Assembly (NCBI GenBank): GCA_012517405.1
Contig: JAAYVB010000010.1
Location: forward strand, 1 to 64,000
DNA length: 64,000 nt
Direction: 5' to 3'
From: Propionibacterium sp.
Lineage (GTDB): Bacteria; Actinomycetota; Actinomycetes; Propionibacteriales; Propionibacteriaceae
Shown: positions 38,975 to 46,915 of the stretch, piece after piece
Layout: every line of letters starts with the position of its first letter
Numbering within the stretch: position 1 is the stretch's first letter
The notes under the pieces: model-generated
Told to the model about the DNA's origin: nothing
What the model saw: the letters and a program-made list of their open reading frames with translations, nothing else
Databases searched by the model: none
Program-made: the position numbers and the translations under genes

Positions 38975-40660
38975 ATGTCAGCTCGCATCGCGAACCCAGC
39001 GTTCGCCGCCAAGGTCATGAGCGCCGCAGACGCCGCGGCCCTCATCCACCCCGGGGCCTCGATCGGCTTCTCCGGGTTCACCGGCTCGGGGTACCCGAAA
39101 GAGATCCCCGGTGCCCTGGCCGCGCGCATCACCGAGGCGCGCTCACGCGGCGAGGACTTCACCATCAAGGCGTTCACGGGCGCCTCGACGGCGCCCGAGC
39201 TGGACGGTGTGCTCGCGGATACCGGTGGCATGGCTTTCCGCACCCCGTACCAGTCCGACCCGCACCTGCGGGCCAAGATCAACGACGGTACGACCAACTA
39301 CTGCGACATCCACCTGTCGCACCTCCAGAAGCTCATCAACATGGGCTTCTTCGGCTCGCTGGACTTCGCGGTGATCGAGGCCACGGCCATCACCGAGGAG
39401 GGCGACATCATCCCTAGCTCCTCCATCGGCAACAACCGCACCTACCTCGATATCGCGGACAAGATCATCATCGAGGTCAACTCCTGGCAGACCGATGATC
39501 TCTACGGCCTGCACGACGTCTACTACGGCATGGACATCAAGGCTCGCCGCGAGCCGATCCCGATCAATCACCCCGGTGACATCATCGGGCGTCCGACCTT
39601 CCGGGTTGATCCGAGCAAGGTCGTCGCCGTCGTCGAGACCAACGACCCCGACCGCAACACGCCGTTCAAGCCGCTGGACGATGACTCCCGCGCGATCGCG
39701 GCCCATCTGCTCAACTTCTTCGACATGGAGGTCAAGGCGCACCGGATGCCCTCGACCCTGTGGCCGCTGCAGTCGGGCGTCGGCAACATCGCGAATGCCG
39801 TTCTCGCAGGCCTGATGGACGCGCCGTACGAGCACATGACCAGCTACACCGAGGTCATCCAGGATGGCATGATCGAGCTGATCGACGCCGGCAAGATCGA
39901 TGTGGCCTCGGCGACCGCGTTCTCACTGTCGCCCACCATGGCCCATCACATGAATGATCATGCCAAGGAGTACCACGGCAAGATCATTCTGCGCCCGCAG
40001 GACGTGTCGAACCACCCCGAGGTGATCCGCCGCCAGTTCGTCATCGCCACCAACGGCATGATCGAGGCCGACATCTACGGCAACGTCAACTCGACCCACA
40101 TCATGGGCACCAAGATGATGAACGGCATCGGCGGCTCGGGTGACTTCGCCCGCAACGCCGGCTACTCGATCTTCGTCAGCCCGTCGCTGGCCAAGGGCGG
40201 CAACATCTCCGCGATCGTGCCGATGGTTAGCCACGTCGACCACACCGAGCACGATGTCATGGTCATCATCACCGAGCAGGGGCTGGCGGATCTGCGCGGC
40301 CTGGCCCCGCGGCAGCGCGTCAAGCTGATCATCGAGAACTGTGCCCATCCGGACTACCGCGAGCAGCTGTGGGATTACTACAAGGAGGCGCTGTCGGTCA
40401 GCAAGGGCATTCACACCCCGCATGTGTTGTCCAAGGCGCTCAGCTGGCATGAGAACCTGCTCGAGACCGGCACGATGAAGATCGACAAGGCAGCCGGTGC
40501 CGCGGGCCCGGCCGCCCGGGCTCAGAGCGCTTCGCAGGAGGCCGCCGAGAAGGCCGCCGGCGCTGCCGAGGAAGCCAAGAAGGCCGCTGCTCAAGCTGCT
40601 GACGCCGCCGATCGCGCGACCGCTGCCGCGGCCGCGGCGAAGGACGCTGCCGTCAAGTGA
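38975..40660 (+). CDS. succinyl-CoA:acetate/propionate CoA-transferase family
   Basis: A 561-residue family I CoA-transferase (acetyl-CoA hydrolase/transferase group, Cat1/AarC-like). Seen: HPGASIGFSGFTGSGYPKE, the SSIGNN loop, LQSGVGNIANAVLAGL, TEVIQDGMIEL where the catalytic glutamate is expected, and GSGDFARNAG near the CoA site. In propionic-acid bacteria this class moves CoA from succinyl-CoA or propionyl-CoA in the Wood-Werkman cycle. An unusual C-terminal tail of about 60 residues is made almost only of Ala, Lys, Glu, Gln and Asp and should form a long charged helix. The ribosome site AGGAGGAG is very strong, suggesting high expression. Confidence 0.9.
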   Translation: MSARIANPAFAAKVMSAADAAALIHPGASIGFSGFTGSGYPKEIPGALAARITEARSRGEDFTIKAFTGASTAPELDGVLADTGGMAFRTPYQSDPHLRAKINDGTTNYCDIHLSHLQKLINMGFFGSLDFAVIEATAITEEGDIIPSSSIGNNRTYLDIADKIIIEVNSWQTDDLYGLHDVYYGMDIKARREPIPINHPGDIIGRPTFRVDPSKVVAVVETNDPDRNTPFKPLDDDSRAIAAHLLNFFDMEVKAHRMPSTLWPLQSGVGNIANAVLAGLMDAPYEHMTSYTEVIQDGMIELIDAGKIDVASATAFSLSPTMAHHMNDHAKEYHGKIILRPQDVSNHPEVIRRQFVIATNGMIEADIYGNVNSTHIMGTKMMNGIGGSGDFARNAGYSIFVSPSLAKGGNISAIVPMVSHVDHTEHDVMVIITEQGLADLRGLAPRQRVKLIIENCAHPDYREQLWDYYKEALSVSKGIHTPHVLSKALSWHENLLETGTMKIDKAAGAAGPAARAQSASQEAAEKAAGAAEEAKKAAAQAADAADRATAAAAAAKDAAVK

Positions 40661-40711
40661 GTGCGGCTCGCCGGCCTGGCTGTTTCAGGCCTCAGTGAGG
40701 TTCGCCGCTTT

Positions 40712-40751
40712 GAAAGGGGTGGACGCGACGTAGTTCGCGTCCACCCCTTTC
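40712..40751. terminator. strong 16-17-bp hairpin terminator
   Basis: GAAAGGGGTGGACGCGA and TCGCGTCCACCCCTTTC form a perfect stem with a 6-base loop, followed by TCTTGTTC. It ends the CoA-transferase transcript. Confidence 0.85.
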
Positions 40752-40769
40752 TCTTGTTCGCGCATGCGA

Positions 40770-40856
40770 GTGACTGATCTTCTTCACTTGCGGGGTTAGA
40801 TCGATCCAAACCGGTCGATTCGACGGTTCTGGGCCCAACTGAAGAAGATCAGTCAC
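40770..40856. repeat. 87-base nested inverted repeat
   Basis: Outer arms 40770-40790 and 40836-40856 match at 20 of 21 positions (GTGACTGATCTTCTTCA outer part). A second, imperfect pair inside them (CCAAACCGGTCGA / TCGACGGTTCTGG) closes almost the whole span. It lies between the CoA-transferase terminator and the convergent HAD gene, 12 bases from the latter's stop. It could be a terminator for the HAD gene or a mobile hairpin relic. Confidence 0.6.
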
Positions 40857-40867
40857 GCCCTGGCGTC

Positions 40868-41518
40868 TCAACCGATCAGGTGATCGCGCAACTGCGAGAC
40901 CGTGTCGACGACGGCGACATGCGGCTGAGCGCGCAGCGCGGCGGGGCTGCCAGCGCCCCAGGTGACGCCGATCCCGTCCATGCCGGCAGCTGCGGCGGCC
41001 TGCAGATCGTAAATGGCGTCCCCGATATAGAGGCTGCCTTCGACGGGGGCGTCCAGTGCGGCCAGTCCGGTGAGCAGCGGCGTCGGATCCGGCTTGTGAC
41101 GATCGGTATCGTCCATCGCGCAGGCCAGCACCATCTCGCTGGGCAGCCCGGCCAACTGCATGCCGGTCAGCACGTTCCGGCGACGCTTGGATGTGACCAC
41201 CCCGGTGCGGATGCCGGCATCCACCAGCTCCTGCGCCAACTCCGAGATGCCGTCGTACTGCCTCACTGCGTTGGCCAGCGTCGCCGCGTTGTGGCTGAGG
41301 TAGACGTCCTCGAGCTCGGCGGCGTTCGCGGGATCCTCGTCGGCGAAGACGTCGGCCAGGGTGCGGCCGATCCACGGCAGGATCTCCGAGCGGACGACCT
41401 GGCGTCCGGAGACCGTCTGCCAGGTGTAGATGTAGCTGGCCACGATTCCGTCGATCGTATTGAGCAGGGTGCCATCAAAATCGAAGAGGACGACGGGCCA
41501 TCGCGGTGCGGGACTCAT
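40868..41518 (-). CDS. HAD-family phosphatase (phosphoglycolate phosphatase-like)
   Basis: A 216-residue haloacid-dehalogenase phosphatase with a helical cap. Motif I is LFDFDGTLLNT (Asp13 nucleophile, Asp15 acid), motif II VVTSKRR, motif III lysine in DRHKPDPTPL and motif IV YIGDAIYDLQAA. The cap lies between about residues 20 and 85. This arrangement is that of Gph/PGMB-like enzymes acting on small phosphates such as 2-phosphoglycolate; the substrate is not fixed by sequence. It has its own likely leaderless promoter. Confidence 0.88.
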   Translation of the reverse strand: MSPAPRWPVVLFDFDGTLLNTIDGIVASYIYTWQTVSGRQVVRSEILPWIGRTLADVFADEDPANAAELEDVYLSHNAATLANAVRQYDGISELAQELVDAGIRTGVVTSKRRRNVLTGMQLAGLPSEMVLACAMDDTDRHKPDPTPLLTGLAALDAPVEGSLYIGDAIYDLQAAAAAGMDGIGVTWGAGSPAALRAQPHVAVVDTVSQLRDHLIG

Positions 41519-41525
41519 GGCGGCC

Positions 41526-41531
41526 AGCTTA
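41526..41531 (-). promoter_or_regulatory. -10 hexamer of the HAD gene
   Basis: TAAGCT on the minus strand, 7 bases before the ATG at 41518. Confidence 0.5.
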
Positions 41532-41718
41532 TCGTCCGGCCTGTCTCCCCCATTCTCGTGCTCGCGCTCACGCCGTCGTCACCAGCTGACCTCGCGGCGC
41601 CGCACCCCCTGCCGGCTGGCTGTGTCCCCGCTGCCGCGGAGTCCACGCCGTGCGAGTGCGGCTAGTCTGGAGCGCGAACGTGCACGATCGCGGACGCGCC
41701 GTGGGCAGGAGACAGTCG

Positions 41719-42585
41719 ATGACCGAGCAGCATGGCACCTATCACCCGACCCGTCGCGCTGCCGACCCCATCGACACCGATGCGACCGCCTCCGACCTGA
41801 CCGGCGCCGACCAGACCGCCATCGACCCGGCCGCGACTGACCTGACCTATACCGACCCAACCGCTTCCGACCCAACCGCCACCGGGCCGACCGCCACCGA
41901 GCCAGCCAACACCAACCCGACCCCCGCGGGGCCCGCTAGCGATCCGGAGAGCGCCGCCCCAGCCAGGCAGCAAGCGCCGGGCACGGATACCGCCCCCAGC
42001 GAGGGTCTTGGTGATGCACCTGAGGAGCCGATCGTCTCGCTGCCCCCGATCGCGGCCGAACTGGCCGGCTATCCGTTGAGCAAGCGAACCGGGGAGCCCA
42101 GGCGTCCACCCGTGATCGTGGGCGCGGTGGCCGCCTTCACCTGCTCAGCCGTGGTGGCTGTGGTCACCTACTGGTGGTACTGGTGGGTGGCGATCCACAT
42201 CGAGAACTTCGCAACCAGTTCGAAACTGATCGAATTGTTCGATCCGCGTCCGGGCTCGGGCAGCTCGGTGGTGCTGGTCTGCGTGATGGCCATCATCGGC
42301 GTCATCATGACCGCCGGGCCCGCCCTGGCCGGATACAACGCCTGGCACGGTGCCTTGTGGAGCCGCTTCGCCGGGTTCGCGGCGTGCGCGACGAGCCTGC
42401 TCGCCTTCTTCATGATCCCGTGGTCGTGGCTGGCGTTGATCTTCGCCGCGATCGGCACCGGCCTGATCTGGTTGCCGCAGGCCAAACGGTACTTCGACGC
42501 CTATGATCACTTCGCCAATCCGCCGCGTCCGGCCATCGTGCCGAAGACGAAGGTGGCCTACGGTCCGGCACCACGGTTCCGCTGA
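41719..42585 (+). CDS. four-helix membrane protein with Thr/Asp/Pro-rich N-terminus
   Basis: A 288-residue protein. The first ~125 residues are disordered and contain degenerate repeats of a (S/T)DPTA(T/S) pentapeptide type. Four hydrophobic helices follow between about residues 135 and 255 (PVIVGAVAAFTCSAVVAVVTYWW; SVVLVCVMAIIGVIMTAGPALAG; FAGFAACATSLLAFFMIPWSWLALIFAAIGTG, given in parts), and a short cytoplasmic tail. No known family recognised. AGGAGA lies 8 bases before the ATG at 41719; an in-frame GTG at 41650 is less likely. The stop overlaps the start of the PemK/MazF-like gene. Confidence 0.7.
   Translation: MTEQHGTYHPTRRAADPIDTDATASDLTGADQTAIDPAATDLTYTDPTASDPTATGPTATEPANTNPTPAGPASDPESAAPARQQAPGTDTAPSEGLGDAPEEPIVSLPPIAAELAGYPLSKRTGEPRRPPVIVGAVAAFTCSAVVAVVTYWWYWWVAIHIENFATSSKLIELFDPRPGSGSSVVLVCVMAIIGVIMTAGPALAGYNAWHGALWSRFAGFAACATSLLAFFMIPWSWLALIFAAIGTGLIWLPQAKRYFDAYDHFANPPRPAIVPKTKVAYGPAPRFR
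41775..41950 (+). repeat. coding repeat, (S/T)DPTA units
   Basis: About ten degenerate 15-18-base units (core CCGACCCAACCGC) encode the Thr/Asp/Pro-rich N-terminus of the membrane protein. Confidence 0.5.
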
Positions 42586-43127
42586 TGCGCTGGAGCGATT
42601 TCGAGTCGCTGGCCCGGCTGGCCGGCAGGCTGCTGCACGACAACACCTCGGCGACCAAGACCGCAGCCATTCGGACGACAAGCCAGGCGCCCACCGCGCG
42701 GCCGGCCGCCGGCACCGGGCAACCCGCCGCGGACTTCGACGGCCTGCCCGAGATGCGCTACCAGGCGAAGGGGCCGGGGGGCTTCGCGTCCGGGCAGATG
42801 GTCTGGACATGGATCGCGTACGAGGAAGACCCGAGCCAGGGCAAGGATCGTCCGGTTCTGCTGATCGGGGCGCAGAGCGGCTGGCTGCTCGGCCTGCCCG
42901 CAACCAGCCAGGACCACGACCGGGATGCCGAGCAGGAGCGCCGGGCCGGCCGCTACTGGGTCGAGATCGGATCGGGCGAGTGGGACAAGCAGCGCCGCGT
43001 CAGCGAGGTGCGCACCGACCGCATCGTCCGGATCGACCCGGCGTACGTGCGCCGAGCGAGTGGGAGCGTGAGCGCCGCGGTCTTCCAGAAGGTCGCCGCC
43101 GAGGTCCGCGAGCACTGGGACGACTGA
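42585..43127 (+). CDS. PemK/MazF-like protein
   Basis: A 180-residue protein. The C-terminal ~115 residues look like a PemK/MazF fold: GQMVWTWIAYEEDPSQGKDRPVLLIG matches the opening strands of MazF toxins (shown in parts), followed by WLLGLPATSQDHDRD and the helix AVFQKVAAEVREHW. The first ~60 residues are an Ala/Thr-rich leader not seen in classical toxins. No antitoxin gene is adjacent; instead it is coupled (TGATG) to a membrane protein. Such single PemK-like proteins are common in actinobacteria and may not be toxins. Confidence 0.7.
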   Translation: MRWSDFESLARLAGRLLHDNTSATKTAAIRTTSQAPTARPAAGTGQPAADFDGLPEMRYQAKGPGGFASGQMVWTWIAYEEDPSQGKDRPVLLIGAQSGWLLGLPATSQDHDRDAEQERRAGRYWVEIGSGEWDKQRRVSEVRTDRIVRIDPAYVRRASGSVSAAVFQKVAAEVREHWDD

Positions 43128-43145
43128 CTGCCGGCTGCCGAAGAT

Positions 43146-43170
43146 TCGGCTTGTCACATCGACAAGCCGA
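43146..43170 (+). terminator. 10-bp hairpin after the PemK-like gene
   Basis: TCGGCTTGTC and GACAAGCCGA flank a 5-base loop; followed by TTCAATCT. Confidence 0.75.
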
Positions 43171-43266
43171 TTCAATCTCGACAGCGAACCGCCGACGCAT
43201 CCCAACCAGACGCAGCATCCGCGCGAATGCGCTAGACTCTCAACCGCGTCGTTGCCTCAACGCCCT

Positions 43267-43340
43267 GCGGGCGTAGCTCAATGGTAGAGCGCCAGCTTCC
43301 CAAGCTGGACACGCGGGTTCGATTCCCGTCGCCCGCTCCA
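43267..43340 (+). tRNA. tRNA-Gly (anticodon CCC)
   Basis: A full cloverleaf: acceptor GCGGGCG/CGCCCGC, D arm GCUC...GAGC, anticodon stem CCAGC/GCUGG around UUCCCAA, T arm CGGGUUCGAUUCCCG. Discriminator U and an encoded CCA follow (to 43340). It reads GGG glycine codons. Confidence 0.96.
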
Positions 43341-43491
43341 CCTAGTCAGACATGGAATCCGCCGCCTCAACGCCAGACCGTGATAGGGCGTGAGATAGCC
43401 AAGTTGATAGCCGCGATCGATATCCCAGCCAGGCGCGTCCCGCCGGCCTAAGCCGACGGCGAAACCCTCCCCTGCGCTTGGGCATCCCCAC

Positions 43492-43497
43492 GACAAT
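43492..43497 (+). promoter_or_regulatory. possible -10 of tpx
   Basis: GACAAT ends 6 bases before the ATG at 43504; a weaker fit to TANNNT but at the same spacing as elsewhere. Confidence 0.35.
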
Positions 43498-43503
43498 GAA
43501 GCC

Positions 43504-44001
43504 ATGGCCAGTATCACGTTAGCTTCTCAGCCCATCTCCACCGTCGGCGAACTCCCCGCGGTGGGCACTCCCGCGCCCGCGGTGGAACTCGTCGGCTCAG
43601 ATCTGAGCACCATCACCCTGGACGATTTCGCCGGCAAGCGCATCGTCTTGAACATCTTCCCGAGCCTGGACACCGGCATCTGCGCCATGAGCATCCGCAA
43701 GTTCAACGAACTCGCTGCCGGACTCGACAACACCGTCGTCCTCGCCATCAGCAAGGACCTGCCGTTCGCGGCGGGGCGTTTCTGCGCCGCCGAAGGCATC
43801 GACAACGTGATCACCGCCTCCGCGTTCCGTTCCAGCTTCGGCGAGGACTATGGGGTGACCATCGCCGACGGCTCGATGGCCGGTCTGCTCGCCCGTTCGG
43901 TGGTGGTCATCGACACCGACGGCACGATCAGCTACACCCAGCTGGTGCCCGAGATCAAGACCGAACCCGACTACGACGCCGCGATCGCCGCGCTCGGCTG
44001 A
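43504..44001 (+). CDS. tpx: thiol peroxidase
   Basis: A 165-residue atypical 2-Cys peroxiredoxin that reduces peroxides using thioredoxin. The peroxidatic cysteine is Cys60 in [17 protein letters not shown] and the resolving cysteine Cys94 in GRFCAAEG, both at the positions expected for Tpx. Length is standard. It is alone between tRNA-Gly and a strong hairpin terminator. Confidence 0.95.
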   Translation: MASITLASQPISTVGELPAVGTPAPAVELVGSDLSTITLDDFAGKRIVLNIFPSLDTGICAMSIRKFNELAAGLDNTVVLAISKDLPFAAGRFCAAEGIDNVITASAFRSSFGEDYGVTIADGSMAGLLARSVVVIDTDGTISYTQLVPEIKTEPDYDAAIAALG

Positions 44002-44033
44002 TCGGACGACGCGCCGAGCCGCCGTCGACCAAT

Positions 44034-44073
44034 CCGTTCAACGTCCGGCCTGTTTGTGCCGGACGTTGAACGG
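44034..44073 (+). terminator. perfect 16-bp hairpin after tpx
   Basis: CCGTTCAACGTCCGGC and GCCGGACGTTGAACGG form a perfect stem with an 8-base loop. Confidence 0.85.
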
Positions 44074-44100
44074 CTGACTCCCAGTTGAGACGATGGAGGT

Positions 44101-44610
44101 ATGACCGGTCAGCCGATGAACGACGAGCCGCAGTTCCGCCAGCCCGAGAACAGTGAGCGGAACATCCAGGACGCCCACCACGCCGATGATCTGGTACTTC
44201 CACAAACGAATCCCCAAGCCGTCGCACCGACGCACTATCTGACGAATTCGGTCAGCGCCGTGCTCGGCACCAAACAGCGCGACGGCGCGTGGATCGTGCC
44301 ACCGAGCCTGACGGTCAATTCGACACTGGGCACGGTGAAACTCGACATGCGTGAGGCGGTCTTCGAGTCGCTCAACGTCGTCATCGACCTCAGCTGCTTC
44401 ATGGGCGATGTGAAGATCTGGGTGCCCAAAGGCACCGTCATCGTCGACGAGACCCGCACCTTCGGGTCGGACATCAAGCTGAAGAAGCTCAGCCCACCCC
44501 AGCCCGGCAGCCCGAAGCTCACCCTGACAGGCACCCTCGTTTTCGGTGAAGTGATCGTCTACGGCAGCAAACACATCACCTTGAGCGACCGCATCCAGGG
44601 CAACTTCTGA
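44101..44610 (+). CDS. LiaF C-terminal-like (cell-wall stress response) protein
   Basis: A 169-residue soluble protein. The first ~45 residues are polar. From about residue 48 a beta-helix-like domain follows (SVNSTLGTVKLDMREA-type strands, VIDLSCFMGDVKIWVPKGT, FGEVIVYG) as in LiaF C-terminal/DUF2154 domains, where repeated short strands with G-D-V/I turns build a right-handed solenoid. No membrane helices, unlike full LiaF. It is one base from the PH-domain gene and so probably belongs to the same envelope-related operon. GGAGG lies directly upstream of the ATG. Confidence 0.7.
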   Translation: MTGQPMNDEPQFRQPENSERNIQDAHHADDLVLPQTNPQAVAPTHYLTNSVSAVLGTKQRDGAWIVPPSLTVNSTLGTVKLDMREAVFESLNVVIDLSCFMGDVKIWVPKGTVIVDETRTFGSDIKLKKLSPPQPGSPKLTLTGTLVFGEVIVYGSKHITLSDRIQGNF

Positions 44611-44611
44611 G

Positions 44612-45139
44612 ATGGACAGATCCCAGGTCGCCCTGTTCGCTCCTCCCACCGAAGCCTGGACGCCGGTGTCTGCCCGCTACGCAAGTCTGCGCCGGTTGCT
44701 GTCGGCGATCAGCTGGCTGATCCTGGCGCTGATTATCATCGCTCCGCAAGCCATCACCCTGCTGGTTTTCGAGCAGGCTCCGCGCCAGCTGTACTGGGCC
44801 CTGATCGCCAGCATCGCGATCTGCGCCGGGCTCGCCATCTGGCGCTTCTGGCGCCAGGGTGCGATCGCTCGGTCCTGGGCGTACGCCGAACGCGAATCCG
44901 ATCTCTACATCAAGTCGGGCATCTTCAACCGGCGACTGACGGTCGTACCGTACGGCCGCATGCAGGCCGTCAACATCTCGGCGGGCCCGCTGGATCGTGC
45001 CTTCAAGGTGGCCACGGTGGCGTTGGTAACAGCCTCCGCGCAGTCGGACGCCGTCATCCCCGGCCTCGATCCCGACGCGGCCGCCGCGCTGCGTGACCGG
45101 CTCACCGAACGCGGCGAGATGCAGGCGACCGGGCTGTGA
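44612..45139 (+). CDS. PH-domain membrane protein (YdbS-like)
   Basis: A 175-residue protein with two helices (about residues 27-47 and 54-72) and a bacterial PH domain (bPH2) at 85-165: YIKSGIFNRRLTVVPYGRMQAVNISAGPLDRAF. This is the small partner of the YdbS/YdbT pair, with a 4-base overlap to the larger partner gene. These pairs are envelope proteins, and in Bacillus they are linked to stress and competitor resistance; the mechanism is unknown. Confidence 0.82.
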   Translation: MDRSQVALFAPPTEAWTPVSARYASLRRLLSAISWLILALIIIAPQAITLLVFEQAPRQLYWALIASIAICAGLAIWRFWRQGAIARSWAYAERESDLYIKSGIFNRRLTVVPYGRMQAVNISAGPLDRAFKVATVALVTASAQSDAVIPGLDPDAAAALRDRLTERGEMQATGL

Positions 45140-46836
45140 GCAGCACCGATCCGGGTCCCGGATACCAGGACGGGTCTGTCGGTCCTGACCAGCCGGTTCG
45201 CCCCGACCAACCGGTTCACCTCGACCAGCCGCTTCGTCCCGACCAACCGGTTCACCCTGACCAATCGGTTCACCCTGACCAGCCGGTTCAACCCGGCCCG
45301 CCCTCGCAGACCGGCGAGCCCCACCAGGCTGGGACGCCGGCCGGACCACTATCCGGATATGCCCCGGTCCTGGAGCATCCGCATCCACTGACCCCGATCG
45401 CCAAGAGCTGGATCGCGTTGCTGGCGGTCGGCTACTTCATTCTGCGCGACGTCCCGGACATCCTCCGGCAGGCCCAGGCCGGCGGCTGGCAGACCATCGC
45501 CACCTACTGGTATGTTCCGGCAGGCATCCTCGTGCTCGTGCTTGCCGTCTCACTGGGGGCCGGCTATCTGGCATGGCGCTTCACCAGCTTCATCATCGAC
45601 GACGAGCAGGTGCGCATCGAGCACAACTTCATCTCGCAGCGCTCGGAGAAGATCGCCTTCACCAAGATTCAGTCGGTGGACGTCACCCAGCCGCTGATCG
45701 CCCGGCTGCTGGGCCTGGCGGCGCTGCGCATCGACGTGGGCGGCGGCGGCTCGAATGCAACCATCGAGTACCTCTCCCGCAAGCGCGCCTACCAGCTGCG
45801 CGATTACCTGATCACCCGCGCGCACGGCACCCGCACCACCGTGGCCGAGGCGGCGCAGGTTCCCGTCGGCACCGCGTTCACCGACGCCTCCCCGGCTGAT
45901 CGCCGGATCGTGACCGTGCCACCGGCGCGACTGCTGGCGTCCATGGTGGTCACCAATTCGACGGTATTCCTACTGATTCTGATCGCCGGGGTGGTCGGCT
46001 GGTCGATCTGGAACGACCAGCCGATCGGTCTGCTGTCGACATCGATCCTGCTGCCGTGGCTGCTCGCGATGGGTGCGATGGTGCTCAACCGGTTGCGCAA
46101 CGAGTGGAACTTCGTCCTCAGCATGACCCCGGACGGCGGGCTGCGCACCGCGTCGGGCCTCACCTCGCTGACCAGCCAGACGATCCCCCGCAACCGGGTG
46201 CAGGCCGTCGACATCAGCCAGCCGCTGCTGTGGCGGGCCTTCGGTTGGTACCGGGTCCGCATCGATGTGCTCGGCCTGCCCAGTGAATCCAGTGAGCATG
46301 TCCCGGCGAACCTGCTGCTGCCGGTCGGACCGGGCGCCGACGTCGACGTCGTCTTGCGCACCTTGTGGCCGAGGCTGAACATGCCCGCGATCAGGATGCA
46401 TCCGATCCCCCAGCGTGCACGCTGGCTGCGCTGGTTGGACGCGCAGACCTACTTCTGGGGCTACGACGATCGGGTGCTGGTCGCCGCGGGCGGGCTGCTG
46501 CGCAGGCGCACGTCGATCGTCCCGCATGCCCGGGTGCAGTCGGTGCGCATCCGGCAAGGAGTCATCCAGCGGCGATTGGGGCTGGCCGATGTGCAGGCAC
46601 ACACCACGCCGGGCCCGGTCGATGTGGTCTGCCAGCATCTGGATCAGGCCGATGCCCGGGCATTGGCGATGAGCGAACTGGACCGGATGCGGGCCGCCCG
46701 TTCGAATCCCGAGCTGTCACTGCTGCATCTGCCCGACCAACCCCCGTGGATCGTGGGCCCAGCGGCGCAGCCGTCGCCGCCCGGACCGCAACCCGGCCAG
46801 CCGCCCTCGGCTGGGGAGCCGGTTCAGGGCCGCTGA
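45136..46836 (+). CDS. PH-domain membrane protein (YdbT-like) with hexapeptide repeats
   Basis: A 566-residue protein. Residues ~15-55 hold six tandem hexapeptides of the form DQPV(H/R)P. Helices lie near 90-108, 120-142, 255-275 and 285-305. Three bPH2 domains are visible: one after FTSFIIDDEQVRIEHNFISQ, one at FVLSMTPDGGLRTASGL, and one at YDDRVLVAAGGLLRRRTSIV. Each contains the R-x-Q-(A/S)-V-D/R-I core. This matches the long YdbT type with duplicated PH units. The N-terminal repeat is extra to the family. The GTG start overlaps the preceding gene. Confidence 0.82.
   Translation: MSSTDPGPGYQDGSVGPDQPVRPDQPVHLDQPLRPDQPVHPDQSVHPDQPVQPGPPSQTGEPHQAGTPAGPLSGYAPVLEHPHPLTPIAKSWIALLAVGYFILRDVPDILRQAQAGGWQTIATYWYVPAGILVLVLAVSLGAGYLAWRFTSFIIDDEQVRIEHNFISQRSEKIAFTKIQSVDVTQPLIARLLGLAALRIDVGGGGSNATIEYLSRKRAYQLRDYLITRAHGTRTTVAEAAQVPVGTAFTDASPADRRIVTVPPARLLASMVVTNSTVFLLILIAGVVGWSIWNDQPIGLLSTSILLPWLLAMGAMVLNRLRNEWNFVLSMTPDGGLRTASGLTSLTSQTIPRNRVQAVDISQPLLWRAFGWYRVRIDVLGLPSESSEHVPANLLLPVGPGADVDVVLRTLWPRLNMPAIRMHPIPQRARWLRWLDAQTYFWGYDDRVLVAAGGLLRRRTSIVPHARVQSVRIRQGVIQRRLGLADVQAHTTPGPVDVVCQHLDQADARALAMSELDRMRAARSNPELSLLHLPDQPPWIVGPAAQPSPPGPQPGQPPSAGEPVQGR
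45187..45294 (+). repeat. 18-bp tandem repeat, six copies
   Basis: Six in-frame copies of GACCARCCGGTTCRCCCC-like units encode DQPVHP hexapeptides at the N-terminus of the YdbT-like protein. Confidence 0.85.
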
Positions 46837-46915
46837 GTTCAGAGGTTCAGGACCGCCGAGTTCAGAACTGCCGAATCCAGAACCATCGAGTTCAGAACCG
46901 CCGAGTTCAGGACTG
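46837..46915. repeat. 15-bp degenerate tandem repeat between convergent genes
   Basis: About five copies of a unit close to CGCCGAGTTCAGAAC run from the YdbT-like stop codon across the galE stop codon (46907-46909). It may be an expanding microsatellite-like tract. Confidence 0.7.

Noticed and set aside
43278-43517. 79-codon minus-strand frame containing RRESNPRVQLG
   Set aside because: It is the antisense translation of tRNA-Gly, a known annotation artefact.
45187-45294. CRISPR-like array
   Set aside because: The 18-bp repeats are contiguous with no spacers and stay in frame inside a coding gene; the same holds at 60470-60622.
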